Shown here one piece after another: positions 15,355-25,093 of a stretch of 56,198 bases of DNA. The notes under the pieces were generated by a model that saw only the letters and a program-made list of their open reading frames with translations, was not told where the DNA came from and did not search any database. How positions within the stretch are numbered: the stretch's first letter is position 1; each line of letters begins with the position of its first letter. Both the position numbers and the translations under genes were made by a program. This DNA is from Myxococcota bacterium (GTDB taxonomy: Bacteria; Myxococcota_A; Bradymonadia; UBA7976; UBA1532): NCBI GenBank assembly GCA_018813065.1, contig JAHJCH010000009.1, positions 1 through 56,198 of the forward strand, read 5' to 3'.

Positions 15355-16365
15355 TTAAAAATCCCCCCCCACAAACTCCACGTCCTCGCTGCCCTCCAGT
15401 GACATCAAGTAGCGCAGCCCCTCTTCTGGGCTAAAGGCCCCTTCAATCACTTGGTGGATCGTTCGCAGCAGCGGCGCGCGTATCTGGCGCTCCCGTAGCA
15501 GCTCGGCGACGACGCGCGCGGTGTTGATCCCCTCCGCCGTCTGGCCCAGCCGCGCCGTGATCTCATCGAGCCCCTCGCCCTTGGCCAGCCCATCGCCCAC
15601 CCGGAAGTTGCGCGAGCGCGATGAGGCGCAGGTCACGATCAAATCCCCCACCCCCGCCACCCCCGTAAAGGTGCCCGGCGCCGCCCCCAACGCCACCCCC
15701 AGGCGCGTGATCTCGGCCATCCCGCGCGTGATCAGCAGCGCCTTGGCGTTCTGCCCCACCGCCATCGCCTCGGCCATGCCCGCCGCGATCGCCACCACGT
15801 TCTTGAGCGCCCCCGCCAACTCCACCCCCACCACGTCGCGGTTGCCGTAGATCTGAAGCTGGTCATGCTCCAGCGCCGCGCGCGCCCGGCGGATGACCTC
15901 GGGGAAGCGCGAGGCCACCGTCGCCCCCGCCGGCAGCCCGCTGGCCATCTCCCAGGCGATGTTCGGCCCCGAGAGCACCCCCAGCTGCCGCGCGCAGGTC
16001 TCCTCCTCCAAGATCTGCGACATCCGCAGGTGCGTGACGGGCTCAAAGCCCTTGGTGCCGTGGATGATGAGCTGCTCCGGGCTGAGGTGCGCCCCCAACG
16101 CTTGCGCCACCCGCCTAAAGGCCTTGCTGGGGATGATAAAGAGGATCAGCCCCGCCCCCTCCACCGCGCCGCCCAGGTCGTCGGTGGCCGTCAGCCCCGC
16201 CGGCAGCGTGATGTCCGGCAGGTAGCGCTGGTTCGTGCGCGCTTGGTTGATCTCATCACGCTGATCGGCGCGGCGCACCCACAGCGTCACCGGGTGGCCC
16301 GCGCGGGCCACGCTCAACGCCACGGTTGTCCCCCAGTTGCCCCCCCCAAGGACGGTGATCTTCAT
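15355..16365 (-). CDS. gpsA: Glycerol-3-phosphate dehydrogenase [NAD(P)+]
   Basis: The 336-residue product has the length and motifs of GpsA. The dinucleotide site is MKITVLGGGNWGTTVAL at the N-terminus, the catalytic lysine region is IIHGTKGFEP, and the second conserved block runs from VELAGALKNVVAIAAGM to FTGVAGVGDLIVTC with the essential lysine in ALKN. It makes sn-glycerol 3-phosphate from dihydroxyacetone phosphate. The ATG at 16365 overlaps the stop of the acyltransferase gene (ATGA), so the enzyme that makes glycerol 3-phosphate and the enzyme that acylates it are co-translated. Confidence 0.97.
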   Translation of the reverse strand: MKITVLGGGNWGTTVALSVARAGHPVTLWVRRADQRDEINQARTNQRYLPDITLPAGLTATDDLGGAVEGAGLILFIIPSKAFRRVAQALGAHLSPEQLIIHGTKGFEPVTHLRMSQILEEETCARQLGVLSGPNIAWEMASGLPAGATVASRFPEVIRRARAALEHDQLQIYGNRDVVGVELAGALKNVVAIAAGMAEAMAVGQNAKALLITRGMAEITRLGVALGAAPGTFTGVAGVGDLIVTCASSRSRNFRVGDGLAKGEGLDEITARLGQTAEGINTARVVAELLRERQIRAPLLRTIHQVIEGAFSPEEGLRYLMSLEGSEDVEFVGGDF

Positions 16366-17960
16366 CGGCGTGCGCCTCTCACCAGCGGCTCGCTCAGCCC
16401 ATAGCGGTCGAGCCGGTTGCGGTAATAAAACAGTAAATTCGCATCGTTGACGTGGAGCCGCACCCCCCGACGGGCGATCACCGCCCTGGTGTGGTAGGTG
16501 CTCAGGCTCGCTAAGGCCGCCCGCAAGATCGCCGCCCCGTCCCCCGAGGCCACGATGGGCTCCAGCCGCACATCGCGGCCCTTGAGCCGCTCAACGAGCC
16601 CGTCGATGGCCACCTCCACCTCCTGGATCGGCAGGCTCAAGGCCGGGCTCAGCTCGCGGAGGAAGCGGTAGAGGTCTTTTTGAGGCTGCATCGCCCGCAG
16701 CCGCTCGAAGAGGGCAAAGGCGGCGACGTGGTTGGCCAGGATCACGGTGTCGCGCTGCCAGGCGCTGAGAATCCGCTCCCCTAACACCCGCGTGTACTCG
16801 GCGTCCCGCGCCGGGTCCTCGACCAGCGCGCCGTCCCGGTAGAGGTAGCGCGCCGGGTCGATGATCCGCCCCCGTGGGTCCAAGGCCTCACCGTCGGCGT
16901 TGATCGGGTCGCCGAAGACGTCGAGGGGCGCGCCAAAGACGACGCGTATCCGCTGGTCCAGCTCAAAGAGGCCCTTGCTGAAGTCCCACCACCGCCGCAG
17001 CCGCGAGAACTCGTCATCGACGATGATGTAGCGCGCCTTGGCGGCCCGGCGCAGGTGATCGTCGATGAGCGTGGCCGCCTCAAGCACCAGCGGGTAGTTG
17101 AGCGTGCAGGGCACGACGTAGACCTGTGGCCGCGCCGACCCCGCCTTGAGCTGGTTGTGGTAGGCCCTCAGCGTCGCCCCCAACAGCCCACGCTTGAGCT
17201 GGCCCTCCACGACCCCCGAGCGGCTGCGCGTGCCCCCCGGGAAGAAGAGGTTGTCGTAGCCCAGCTCCATGCTGATCGTGGCGTAGCCCTTGAGCACCGC
17301 CTTGTAGAGCGGCGCGGTCTTGAGCCGATCCACCGTGTAGGCGCCGAGGTGGCTCATAAAGAAGCCCATCAGCGGGTTGCTGAACAGGTTGAGCCCCGCC
17401 CCATAGGAGACCGGCGGCAGCCCCGAGGCGTGCAGCGCGTAGCCCATGATGATCGAGTCGAGGTTGGAGCTGTGCGTGGGCGCGTAGACGACTACACCCC
17501 GCGCGTGGAGCCGCGCGATGTGGCCGACGTCGCCTTCAATCTGGAGCTGCTGGTCAATGCGCGGGATCTCCCCCGGTCGCGTGATCAGCCGCTTGGGGGA
17601 GAGCCCGTTGAGCAGCCCGCTGAGCGCCACGGGGATGGCGCGGGTGGTGGCCTTGAAGATGCGCGGGTTGAAGTGCCCGGCGATCTCGTCGAAGTAGCGC
17701 GTCAGGAGGCGGCGCAGGAGGTCTTGGCGCGCCGTCTCGCTGGCCTTGGGCAGCGCCTTGCTGATCTGCCCGTAGAAGGCGCCGTCGGCCTCCAGATCGC
17801 CGTAGCTGGGGCGCTGACGCAGCCGCTCTCGCTCATGGTAGAGCGTCTCGTTGATCACCTCGGAGATCGGCGCCCCCCCACCCTCGCTGGCGGCGCTGAT
17901 CTGGTTAAAGACACGCCCAATCACCTCGGATCGGGCCTTGATCCTATCCTCTCTACGCAT
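16362..17960 (-). CDS. plsB: Glycerol-3-phosphate acyltransferase, PlsB-like
   Basis: The 532-residue product starts at ATG 17960 behind AAGGAG. Acyltransferase motif I, H-x4-D, is in YAPTHSSNLDS, and motif III is FFPGGTRSRSG. The fold therefore matches the PlsB/GPAT acyltransferase superfamily that transfers an acyl chain to the sn-1 position of glycerol 3-phosphate in the inner membrane. It is shorter than the roughly 800-residue enterobacterial PlsB but similar to 1-acyl enzymes in deltaproteobacteria. Coupling to gpsA strongly supports this substrate. The gene symbol is by function rather than close homology. Confidence 0.83.
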   Translation of the reverse strand: MRREDRIKARSEVIGRVFNQISAASEGGGAPISEVINETLYHERERLRQRPSYGDLEADGAFYGQISKALPKASETARQDLLRRLLTRYFDEIAGHFNPRIFKATTRAIPVALSGLLNGLSPKRLITRPGEIPRIDQQLQIEGDVGHIARLHARGVVVYAPTHSSNLDSIIMGYALHASGLPPVSYGAGLNLFSNPLMGFFMSHLGAYTVDRLKTAPLYKAVLKGYATISMELGYDNLFFPGGTRSRSGVVEGQLKRGLLGATLRAYHNQLKAGSARPQVYVVPCTLNYPLVLEAATLIDDHLRRAAKARYIIVDDEFSRLRRWWDFSKGLFELDQRIRVVFGAPLDVFGDPINADGEALDPRGRIIDPARYLYRDGALVEDPARDAEYTRVLGERILSAWQRDTVILANHVAAFALFERLRAMQPQKDLYRFLRELSPALSLPIQEVEVAIDGLVERLKGRDVRLEPIVASGDGAAILRAALASLSTYHTRAVIARRGVRLHVNDANLLFYYRNRLDRYGLSEPLVRGARR

Positions 17961-18031
17961 CTGTGGCTCCTTGAAGGGAGCCGGATTGTCACATTGGAGG
18001 GCGCAGGATCAAAAGGGGCTCGCAAAAGGGG

Positions 18032-20332
18032 CTAGACGCGGAAGCGGCTCACGAGGCTGTTGAGGCGTTGGGTGACCTCTTGGAGCCGCCCCGCCGCGTC
18101 GAGGTTGCCCTCGGCCAGCTCGGCGGTGCGCCGCGCGTTGAGGGCCACCCCCCCAATGTTGGCCGCGATCTGCTCGGTGGTGGCCGCCGTCTCGGTGATC
18201 GAGCCCGACAGCTGGGCGGTGGTGGCGCTCTGCTCCTCGACGGAGGCGCCGACCGCCTCTTGGATGTGCTGTAGCTCGCCGAAGGCGGCGGAGAGGGACT
18301 CGATGCCCTCCACCGCCCGCCCCGCCTGGGCCTGGATCTCGACAAGGCGGCGGCTGATCCGCTTGGTGGCCTCCGCCGTCTCGCCCGCCAGCTGCTTGAC
18401 CTCGTTGGCGACCACCGAGAAGCCCGCCCCCGCCTCGCCCGCCCGCGCCGCCTCGATGCTGGCGTTGAGCGCCAAGAGGTTGGTCTGATCGGCGATGGCT
18501 TGGATGAGGTGGACGACCTCGCCGATGGACTGGGCCTTGTCGTTGAGGTCGTTGATCACCGTGGCGCTCTCGCTGATGATCCCCTGCCCCGTCTGCGCCC
18601 GCTCATTGGCGCGCGCGGCGTTGCTGGCGATCTCGTTGATGCTGGCGTTGAGCTCCTCGACGGCGCTGGAGAGCGCGTGCGTGGTGTTGGCGATCTCCTC
18701 GCTGGCAGAGGAGACCTGCTCGCCCTGGGCGGCGGAGGAGGCCGAGGCCTCGGTCATCTCATCGGAGGCGCCCCGGATCTGCGTCGCGGCGCTGGCGAGG
18801 GCCTGCGTCGTCGCGGCGATGTCCTTGATGAGCGCCTGGAGCTTGCTCATAAAGAGGTCAAAGCTCCCTGAGAGGGCGTTGAGCTCCACTTCGCCAAGAT
18901 CGCCAAGCCGCTGGGTGAGATCCCCCTCGCCCTCGGCGACGTCGCGCAGCAAGGCCGCCGCGCGGGCGATGGGGTTGACGAAGCCGCCAGCCACCCGCCG
19001 CGCCAACACGCCGATGATCAAGAGCGCGATGAGGACCAGCCCCGCCGCGATCCAGCGCATCTCCTCGATGCTCTCTTTGTTTTCTTCTTGGAGGTGCTTG
19101 AGGCCCGCGTAGGCCTCCGCCTGGGGCAGCTCGGCGACGATGGCCCAGCGCACCCCCATCATCTCCACCGACGCCCACGCGCTGATCACCTCCCGGCCCG
19201 CGTAGTCCTGCCCCAGCCCAACGCCGCGCTCGCCCTTGAGCCCCGCGCGGATGGCCTCGGAGTCGGCCCGCCCCCGCTGAGGGTCTTTAAAGGAGGCCTT
19301 GACGCTGTGCGTCTCGGCGTCGCGGTAGGCGTCACTGCGCATCAGGTGATCGGGGCCGACGAGGTAGACCTGGCCGCCCTCACCCAGCCCCGTCCGCTCG
19401 CTCATCACCTCGGTGATCGGCTCCAGGGGCAGCTGCACGATGAGCGCGGCGATGGGCGCGCCGTCTTGGAGGATCGGCACGCCGAGGAAGCCAGCGGGGG
19501 CCTCGTAGGAGGGCGTGTAGAGGTGGAAGTCAGAGAAGGCGCTCGGCGCGCCGTCACGCAGCGCGCGCCAGACATCCGCCAGCGGGCTCTCACGCTGAGG
19601 GCCGACGCTCAGCGAGGTGGCGAAGTCGATCTCCTTGAAGACGGAGTAGATCACCTCGCCGCCCTCCCAGCTGACGATAAAGACGTCGTAGTAGCCATAG
19701 GAGGTGACCGCCGCCGCCAGCGTAGGATGAACGCGCGCGTGGGCCTCGTGGTAGAGCCCCTCGCCGCCCCGCTGGAGCTTGTGCTTGTCGCCCATTGGGT
19801 TGGGGTTGTTGGCGATGTATTCCAATTGGAGCTGCCGCGCCGAGGCGTTGAGGTTAAGCAGCGCCTCAAGGGGCGCCTCGACGCCCGTCTCTTGGAGGTA
19901 GCGCGGGGCAAACTGGTTGGCGTAGAAGGCGCGCAGCGCGGCCTCTGCGTCGGGGCGCGGCGGGCAGAGCGCTTGAAGCGAGAACGGCCCAACCCGCCCA
20001 GCGCGGATCACCGCGTGGAGGTCGAGGCCCTCGAGCTGATAGCCCGCCTCCACCGCCTGGATCTCGGCGAGCACGCTGGGCAGCCGCGCGAAGGTCTGCA
20101 CGTCGAGCAGGGCCTCACGAAGCTGCCCCTCGATGGCGAGGTCTTTGTTGATGCGCACGGCGGATAACCCCGCCTCGATCTGCGTCGTCAGCAGCGCGGT
20201 GGAGTCGCTCATCACCTCGGCGCTGCTCTCGCCCTGTAGCCGATCGTTGATGAGCCCATAGAGCAGCAAAGGCATCACACCAAAGGCGAGGCAGATCAGG
20301 ATCAACTTTTTCTTAATGGTAAGTTTCTGCAT
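18032..20332 (-). CDS. Methyl-accepting chemotaxis protein with large extracytoplasmic sensor
   Basis: Read from ATG 20332 the protein has 766 residues; a GTG-type start further up adds eight unlikely residues. A first membrane segment lies at about 8-30, then a periplasmic region of some 400 residues with Cache-like features ([41 protein letters not shown]). The second membrane segment is near 430-450, followed by a HAMP domain. The signalling hairpin is unmistakable: [19 protein letters not shown] and [13 protein letters not shown]. It senses a small ligand and controls a CheA kinase. It lies 61 bases after mltG on the same strand. The C-terminus ends SRFRV without a CheB/CheR-binding pentapeptide of the enteric type. 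Confidence 0.95.
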   Translation of the reverse strand: MQKLTIKKKLILICLAFGVMPLLLYGLINDRLQGESSAEVMSDSTALLTTQIEAGLSAVRINKDLAIEGQLREALLDVQTFARLPSVLAEIQAVEAGYQLEGLDLHAVIRAGRVGPFSLQALCPPRPDAEAALRAFYANQFAPRYLQETGVEAPLEALLNLNASARQLQLEYIANNPNPMGDKHKLQRGGEGLYHEAHARVHPTLAAAVTSYGYYDVFIVSWEGGEVIYSVFKEIDFATSLSVGPQRESPLADVWRALRDGAPSAFSDFHLYTPSYEAPAGFLGVPILQDGAPIAALIVQLPLEPITEVMSERTGLGEGGQVYLVGPDHLMRSDAYRDAETHSVKASFKDPQRGRADSEAIRAGLKGERGVGLGQDYAGREVISAWASVEMMGVRWAIVAELPQAEAYAGLKHLQEENKESIEEMRWIAAGLVLIALLIIGVLARRVAGGFVNPIARAAALLRDVAEGEGDLTQRLGDLGEVELNALSGSFDLFMSKLQALIKDIAATTQALASAATQIRGASDEMTEASASSAAQGEQVSSASEEIANTTHALSSAVEELNASINEIASNAARANERAQTGQGIISESATVINDLNDKAQSIGEVVHLIQAIADQTNLLALNASIEAARAGEAGAGFSVVANEVKQLAGETAEATKRISRRLVEIQAQAGRAVEGIESLSAAFGELQHIQEAVGASVEEQSATTAQLSGSITETAATTEQIAANIGGVALNARRTAELAEGNLDAAGRLQEVTQRLNSLVSRFRV

Positions 20333-20393
20333 GAAGCACCCCCGAGCTAGGCCCATCGGATAAGGCCACAGGGAGGTTGAGGGTCGGAGTGAT

Positions 20394-21404
20394 TTATTTG
20401 ACTTTAGGTTGCATTAAATAGCGCTTAACGTCGGCCTTGTGAGCCTCATAGGTTTCGTTGAAGGCGTGCCCCCTTGAGCCATCACGCTTGGCGACGAAGT
20501 AGAGCAGCCGCGCGGCGGCCTCACCCTCGGCGGGGCGCAGCGCGGCGGCCAGCGCCGCCCGCCCCGGGTTGGCGATGGGCGTCGGCGGCAGCCCCTCGAT
20601 GACATAGGTGCTGTAGCGGCTGTGCGGATCTCGGCAGAAGCGTGGGTGGGGGATCTCTTGGTAGAGCGCCTCGTCATAGACACAGGTGGGATCGGTCTGG
20701 AGCCGCATGCCTCGCGCGAGGCGGTTGAAGAAGACTTGTGCGATGAGCGGGCGGTCGCGCTCAATCTGCGCCTCCTTCTCCACCAGCGAGGCGATGATCA
20801 AGAGCCGCCGCCGCGTCGCCGCGTCGATCTCACGGGCGCCGACCAAGCCCGCCCAGACCTGATCATGCCGCCGCGTCAGCCGCCGCAGCAGCGCCTTGAG
20901 CGAGACGCCGCGCTTAAAGACGTAGGTGTCAGGGAAGAGGCGGCCCTCTAGATCCTCAGCGGCGACGGCGTCGAGGAAGGCGGCGCGATCGACCAAGCCC
21001 AACGCCGAGAGCCGATCGGCGATCTGCCAGCGGTTAAAGCCCTCGGGGATCGTCACGCGCGCAGTGTCTACCTTGGGCCCTGCCTCCAGCCGCGCCAGGA
21101 TCATCAGCGGCGTCAGCCCCGGCTCCAGGGCGTAGCGCCCCGCCTTGAGGCGCGGCCCCAGCCCCAGCGCCCGGCCATAGATCTCAACGATCCACGGCGC
21201 GCGCAGCTGATCCGCCTCGGCCAGCCGCCGCACGACCTCCTTGAGTGTGGCCCCCTTGGGCACGGTGAGCGCGTGTGTGGTCTGGGCCGGGGAGGGCGCG
21301 GTGAGCGCATGATGGGCGTAGAGCGCCGCGCCGCCGAGGCCGAGGAGCAGCGCCGCCGTCAGCCAGGCGGCGAGGCGGGCGAGGCGGGTGAAGGCGCGGC
21401 CCAC
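20394..21404 (-). CDS. mltG: Endolytic murein transglycosylase MltG
   Basis: The 336-residue protein starts at GTG 21404, three bases after the ruvX stop. One N-terminal membrane anchor (about residues 10-30) is followed by a LysM-like region and the YceG catalytic domain. The catalytic glutamate is in [15 protein letters not shown], and the downstream blocks [15 protein letters not shown] and the [17 protein letters not shown] segment are diagnostic. It cleaves nascent glycan strands at the inner membrane. In many bacteria mltG and ruvX are close neighbours, as here. Confidence 0.96.
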   Translation of the reverse strand: MGRAFTRLARLAAWLTAALLLGLGGAALYAHHALTAPSPAQTTHALTVPKGATLKEVVRRLAEADQLRAPWIVEIYGRALGLGPRLKAGRYALEPGLTPLMILARLEAGPKVDTARVTIPEGFNRWQIADRLSALGLVDRAAFLDAVAAEDLEGRLFPDTYVFKRGVSLKALLRRLTRRHDQVWAGLVGAREIDAATRRRLLIIASLVEKEAQIERDRPLIAQVFFNRLARGMRLQTDPTCVYDEALYQEIPHPRFCRDPHSRYSTYVIEGLPPTPIANPGRAALAAALRPAEGEAAARLLYFVAKRDGSRGHAFNETYEAHKADVKRYLMQPKVK

Positions 21405-21407
21405 CGC

Positions 21408-21827
21408 TCAGGCCCCCGCGCGCTGGTCGATGTAGCCTTGGAGGATCAGCGTCGCGGCCACCTTGTCGATGACCCCCTTGCGCTGGTGTCGCCGCAGCCC
21501 CCCCTCGATCAAGGCCCGCTCGGCCATCACCGTGGTCATGCGCTCGTCCACCCGGTGAATCGGCAGCGTCACGCGCTGAGCCAGCGCCTCGATGAAGACC
21601 TCCACGCGCTTGGCCGTGGCGCTCATCCGCCCGCTGAGGTGCAGGGGCCAGCCGACGACGATCTCTGTCACCTCATACTCGGCGATCCAGGCCACCAGCT
21701 GATCGAGATCCTGGCTCATGGAGCCGCGCCGCAGCGTCGTCAGGCCGTTGGCGATGATCCGCCCAGGATCGCTGAGGGCGACGCCGACGGTGTGGCTGCC
21801 CACGTCGAGGCCCATCAAGCGGCTCAT
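21408..21827 (-). CDS. ruvX: Putative pre-16S rRNA nuclease / Holliday junction resolvase RuvX (YqgF)
   Basis: The 139-residue protein has the RNase H-like YqgF signature: LMGLDVGSHTVGVALSDP at the start, IVVGWPLHLSGRM, then HRVDERMTT, and GVIDKVAATLILQGYID near the end. Length is normal. Family members process the 5' end of 16S rRNA; a resolvase role has also been proposed. Its ATG at 21827 overlaps the TPR lipoprotein stop (ATGA), and mltG follows after three bases, so the whole run is one transcript. Confidence 0.95.
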   Translation of the reverse strand: MSRLMGLDVGSHTVGVALSDPGRIIANGLTTLRRGSMSQDLDQLVAWIAEYEVTEIVVGWPLHLSGRMSATAKRVEVFIEALAQRVTLPIHRVDERMTTVMAERALIEGGLRRHQRKGVIDKVAATLILQGYIDQRAGA

Positions 21828-22990
21828 GAGCGCCCCGCCTTCTTCTTGGCGTCGGCGGCCTCGATCAGCGCCCGATCGCGCGCCTCCTGGGCCTCGATCT
21901 CCGCCGCCTCGCGCTCAGCCTCTTCGATCATGCCCCGCAGGCGCACCAGCCGCCGCTCCGTCTCCTCCACCCACTCATTGTCGGCGCCGATGCGCTGGCT
22001 CATGGTGATGTTCTTCTCATAGATCATCATCGACTCCTCCAAGATCGGACGCAGCTTCTTCTTAAGCTCCACCAGATAGAAGCGCTGCTCCAGCTCGCCG
22101 AAGTCGGGGGGCACCTCTGCGTTGATGACGTCCTCATAAAAAGCCTCATAGATCTCGCCCAGCTTCATCCCCGAGGCCGTCGCCCAGTAGCTCTCCTGCA
22201 CGCTCAGCGCGTCGATGAAGCTGCGCTGGGCTTGGCGGAAAAAGCGAGTCTTATCGCGTAGATCCTTGCCCATGCGATCCGCCGGCAGCTTGAGGCGCAC
22301 CCCGCGCGTCATGATCTGGTAGATCTCGCCCCGGCGAAAGTGGGCCTCGGCGTAGAGGGCGTTGCCGCGCAGCATGTGGGTGCCATAGGCCACCTTGACG
22401 TGCTGGATGGCCTTCTTCAGATCCACCTCCGCCTCGCCCAGCTGCTTGAGGTTGATGTAGGCCGTCGCCCGCCGCAGCCGCGCCTCGCCGCGATCAGCCT
22501 CGCCCAGCGCCGCCACCTTCAAGAGCCGGGTGTAGTGGGCGATGGCCGCTTGGCTCTGGCCGTCGGCGACGAGGTTAAAGCCCCAGCGGAACTCGCCATC
22601 GAGGCGGTCCTTGTCCTCGGTGGCCTCCTTGGCGTGGGCCTCGAAGGTGGCCGCCGCCTCACGGTGACGCTTGAGCTGCTCCAGGCAGAGGCCCCGGTTG
22701 TAGCGCGAGACGTGGGCGTAGAGGCTGGCGCTGAAGCGATCGACGAGCAGGCCATAGAGGCGCTGGCAGGCCTCAAAGTCATGGCGGTTGAAGGCGTCGG
22801 TGGCCTCCTCATAGAGCCCCTTGGGATCGTAGCTCTTGAAGATCGGGCGCCCATCAGGACCAAGCCCCGCCTCGATCATCACCCCCTCCAGCTCGACGAC
22901 CTCGGGCTGGCTCGTGGGGCGCGTCAGCCCACCGCAGGCGCTGAGGCTCAAGGCGAGGGCGCAGAGGCGCGCGTGAGCGTGGCGCGGCAT
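21824..22990 (-). CDS. TPR-repeat lipoprotein
   Basis: The 388-residue precursor has a lipoprotein signal ending LALSLSACGG. The mature part contains several tetratricopeptide-like helix pairs between about residues 60 and 210 (for example FNRHDFEACQRLYGLLVDRF, YNRGLCLEQLKRHREAAATF), then a long charged, probably coiled-coil C-terminus rich in Glu, Ala and Arg. It should scaffold protein contacts on the periplasmic side of a membrane. It starts one base after the upstream ArsA gene ends and overlaps ruvX. No specific partner can be named; a link to the two ArsA ATPases is suggested only by gene order. Confidence 0.78.
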   Translation of the reverse strand: MPRHAHARLCALALSLSACGGLTRPTSQPEVVELEGVMIEAGLGPDGRPIFKSYDPKGLYEEATDAFNRHDFEACQRLYGLLVDRFSASLYAHVSRYNRGLCLEQLKRHREAAATFEAHAKEATEDKDRLDGEFRWGFNLVADGQSQAAIAHYTRLLKVAALGEADRGEARLRRATAYINLKQLGEAEVDLKKAIQHVKVAYGTHMLRGNALYAEAHFRRGEIYQIMTRGVRLKLPADRMGKDLRDKTRFFRQAQRSFIDALSVQESYWATASGMKLGEIYEAFYEDVINAEVPPDFGELEQRFYLVELKKKLRPILEESMMIYEKNITMSQRIGADNEWVEETERRLVRLRGMIEEAEREAAEIEAQEARDRALIEAADAKKKAGRS

Positions 22991-22991
22991 A

Positions 22992-24107
22992 TCAGGTGTC
23001 TCCTCCTCGGCCTGTCATGAGCGCGCCGAGCTGAGCCAGGCGCGTCAGCTCATCAGTCTCGGCGGAGAGCAAAGGCAGGCCGCGCGCCTCGACGGCGGCG
23101 CGGCTCAGGCGCGCGAGGGCTTGGGCGTCGAGGGCCGCGCGGGCTTGGTGGAAGCGCAGGAGGGCCGTCAGCGCGCGCCCCGCCTCATCCAAGCGCCCAG
23201 GCGACGCCTCCAGCCAGGCCGCCGCCTCGGGCGGCAGCGGGGGGTGGACACGGTTGCAGAGGAAGCCCCACAGCGGCAGCCCCCGGCGGCTCAGCTCGCG
23301 CTCAAAGGCCAGCGCCTCGGCGATCTGCGTCTGCGCGGGGGTGGTCACCAGCGTAAAGTAGACGCCGGGCTGACGCAGCAGCCCTTGCAGCCCCCGGCTG
23401 GACTCTTGGAGGGCGTTGAGGATGCAGCCGAAGAGGCTGAGGAAGTCGCTCAGCTCAGAGATAAAGGCGCCGCCCGTCAGCTTATTGAAGCTGCGCAGGA
23501 GGAGGCCTCGGCCACGCGGCGGCTTGGGGCGCTCCGCCGCCATCCCCTGCCCCCCCGGGTAAATCAGCCGCTGGATGCCCTTGCTGTCGAGGGCGTCGAG
23601 GAGCCGGGCGGGGGCGTCGAGGAAGTCCAAGGCGTGGGCGGCGGGCGGCGTGTCGAGCACCACCAGATCAAAGCCGCCCTCGGAGATGAGGCGCCACACC
23701 GCCTCGACGGCCATGTACTCCTGGGAGCCCGCCAGCGAGGTGGAGAAGGCGGCGTAGGCGCGGTTGCTGAGGATGGCCTGGGCCACCTCGGGGCTGGGGG
23801 CGAAGCGATCGACCATCCCATCCGCCGTGACCTTGATGTCGAGCATCTGCGCCCACAGCTCGCCCGGCCCCGCCAGGGCCACCCCCGACAAGGTGACCGG
23901 ATCGACGCGCCGCATATGCCCCGTCAGGGCGTCGAGCCCCAGCGCCTGGGCCAGCCGCTTGGCCGGATCGATGGTCAGGACGGCCACACGGCGACCCAGC
24001 CCAGCGGCGGCCAGGCCCAGCGCCGCCGCCGTCGTCGTCTTGCCCACCCCGCCGCTGCCGGCGGTGATGATCAGCCGGGCCGAGGCGATCAACTCAGCCA
24101 GGTTCAT
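22992..24107 (-). CDS. ArsA/GET3-family ATPase, second of a pair
   Basis: The 371-residue product has the deviant Walker A GSGGVGKTTT at about residue 18, the switch/Walker B region VVLDTPPAAHALDFLDAP, and the A-loop-like CNRV motif. It belongs to the ArsA/GET3 branch of SIMIBI ATPases, which work as dimers in anion efflux or delivery of tail-anchored membrane proteins. No arsenic genes (arsB, arsR) are nearby, so arsenite transport is unlikely. Its ATG overlaps the stop of the paralogous gene upstream (24104-24107), which suggests an obligate heterodimer equivalent to the two halves of a fused ArsA. Confidence 0.87.
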   Translation of the reverse strand: MNLAELIASARLIITAGSGGVGKTTTAAALGLAAAGLGRRVAVLTIDPAKRLAQALGLDALTGHMRRVDPVTLSGVALAGPGELWAQMLDIKVTADGMVDRFAPSPEVAQAILSNRAYAAFSTSLAGSQEYMAVEAVWRLISEGGFDLVVLDTPPAAHALDFLDAPARLLDALDSKGIQRLIYPGGQGMAAERPKPPRGRGLLLRSFNKLTGGAFISELSDFLSLFGCILNALQESSRGLQGLLRQPGVYFTLVTTPAQTQIAEALAFERELSRRGLPLWGFLCNRVHPPLPPEAAAWLEASPGRLDEAGRALTALLRFHQARAALDAQALARLSRAAVEARGLPLLSAETDELTRLAQLGALMTGRGGDT

Positions 24108-24994
24108 AGGGACACCCCGCGCCGCAAGGCTTGCAGATCATCGACGGTGAGCCGCGCGGCGTTGAGCAGCGGCAGCTCCAAGAGGGGCATCCCCAGCGCG
24201 CTCAGCCGCCGCCGGGCCTCGGTGACGGCCTCGGCCCGCGCCGCGTGCAGGGCGACGATCTCGCGCAGCGCGGGGCACAGATCAAGCCCCTCCAGCGCGG
24301 GCAGCGGGGGGGGGACGAGGTTCATAAACAGCGCCCCCAGCGGCAAGCCCAGCTCATCGCGCAGCCGCCGATGCAGCTCCAGCGTCTCCTCCACCGGCAA
24401 GGCCTCCGGCGCGGCGACGAGGTGGATGGCGCAGCGGGCGGGATCGGTGAGGAGGCCCCACATCAGCGCCGTCTCCGCGTGCAGGTTCCCCGTGGGGACG
24501 ATCTCATGGATGATCTTGGGCAGCCGGAAGAAGGACAGGCTGTGCCCTGTGGCGGGCGCGTCGATGATGATCTGATCCCAGCGCGGCGCGCCGTTGATCT
24601 CCTCGCGCTCGTGGTTGAACGCCTTGCCCAGCATCAAGAGATCGTCCATGCCAGGGACGAAGCGGACCATGCTGCGGATGATGGGGTTGTCGAAGACGAG
24701 GCGATAGAGGGCGCGGAAGCGCAGCTTCATCAAGGCGTACTCCTCCATCGCCGCGCGCGGCTCGATGTTGATCACGGAGACGCCCACGGGCAAGTCCACC
24801 CGCTCGCCGCCGCGTGGCTGCACCCCGAAGAGGGGGGCGATCTGAGGCTGCGTGTTGAGCTCGCAGACGAGCACGCGCTGGCCTTGGTCTGCGGCGGAGA
24901 GGGCCAGGAGCGCGGCGACCGTGCTCTTGCCCACGCCGCCCTTGCCCGTCACCAGCGTAAATCGTCGAGGCGGTAGAATGGCGCTGCTCTCCAT
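24104..24994 (-). CDS. ArsA/GET3-family ATPase, first of a pair
   Basis: The 296-residue product starts at ATG 24994. Walker A is LVTGKGGVGKSTVAAL at about residue 15, and IIIDAPATGHSLSFFRLP marks the switch II region typical of ArsA/GET3 proteins. Compared with its partner it lacks about 75 residues. It is the first gene of a tightly packed minus-strand run ending in mltG. Function is probably membrane-protein targeting or an unknown ATP-driven assembly step; arsenic resistance is not supported by context. Confidence 0.87.
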   Translation of the reverse strand: MESSAILPPRRFTLVTGKGGVGKSTVAALLALSAADQGQRVLVCELNTQPQIAPLFGVQPRGGERVDLPVGVSVINIEPRAAMEEYALMKLRFRALYRLVFDNPIIRSMVRFVPGMDDLLMLGKAFNHEREEINGAPRWDQIIIDAPATGHSLSFFRLPKIIHEIVPTGNLHAETALMWGLLTDPARCAIHLVAAPEALPVEETLELHRRLRDELGLPLGALFMNLVPPPLPALEGLDLCPALREIVALHAARAEAVTEARRRLSALGMPLLELPLLNAARLTVDDLQALRRGVSL

Positions 24995-25038
24995 GGCGGC
25001 GTTTGGACTCGGCAGTTTTAAACTCAGGCAGTTAACGA

Positions 25039-25060
25039 CCTTGAGCGCGGAAACTCAAGG
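25039..25060. promoter_or_regulatory. Inverted repeat between the efflux operon and the ArsA operon
   Basis: CCTTGAG (25039-25045) and CTCAAGG (25054-25060) are perfect inverted arms around eight bases, in the 99-base gap. It may end RND transcription or serve as an operator for the ArsA operon. No T-run follows in either direction. Confidence 0.4.
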
Positions 25061-25093
25061 GCGCGAGAAGATCCCGCGCGGGTGATGGACGCC

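Noticed and set aside
23121..24575. 484-codon plus-strand open frame across the ArsA genes
   Set aside because: It is the antisense of two genes with perfect P-loop motifs; composition is low-complexity Gly/Arg/Gln.
22992..24994. Arsenite resistance operon
   Set aside because: Only ArsA-type ATPases are present; no arsB, arsC, arsD or arsR is near, and the ATPases are coupled to envelope genes.
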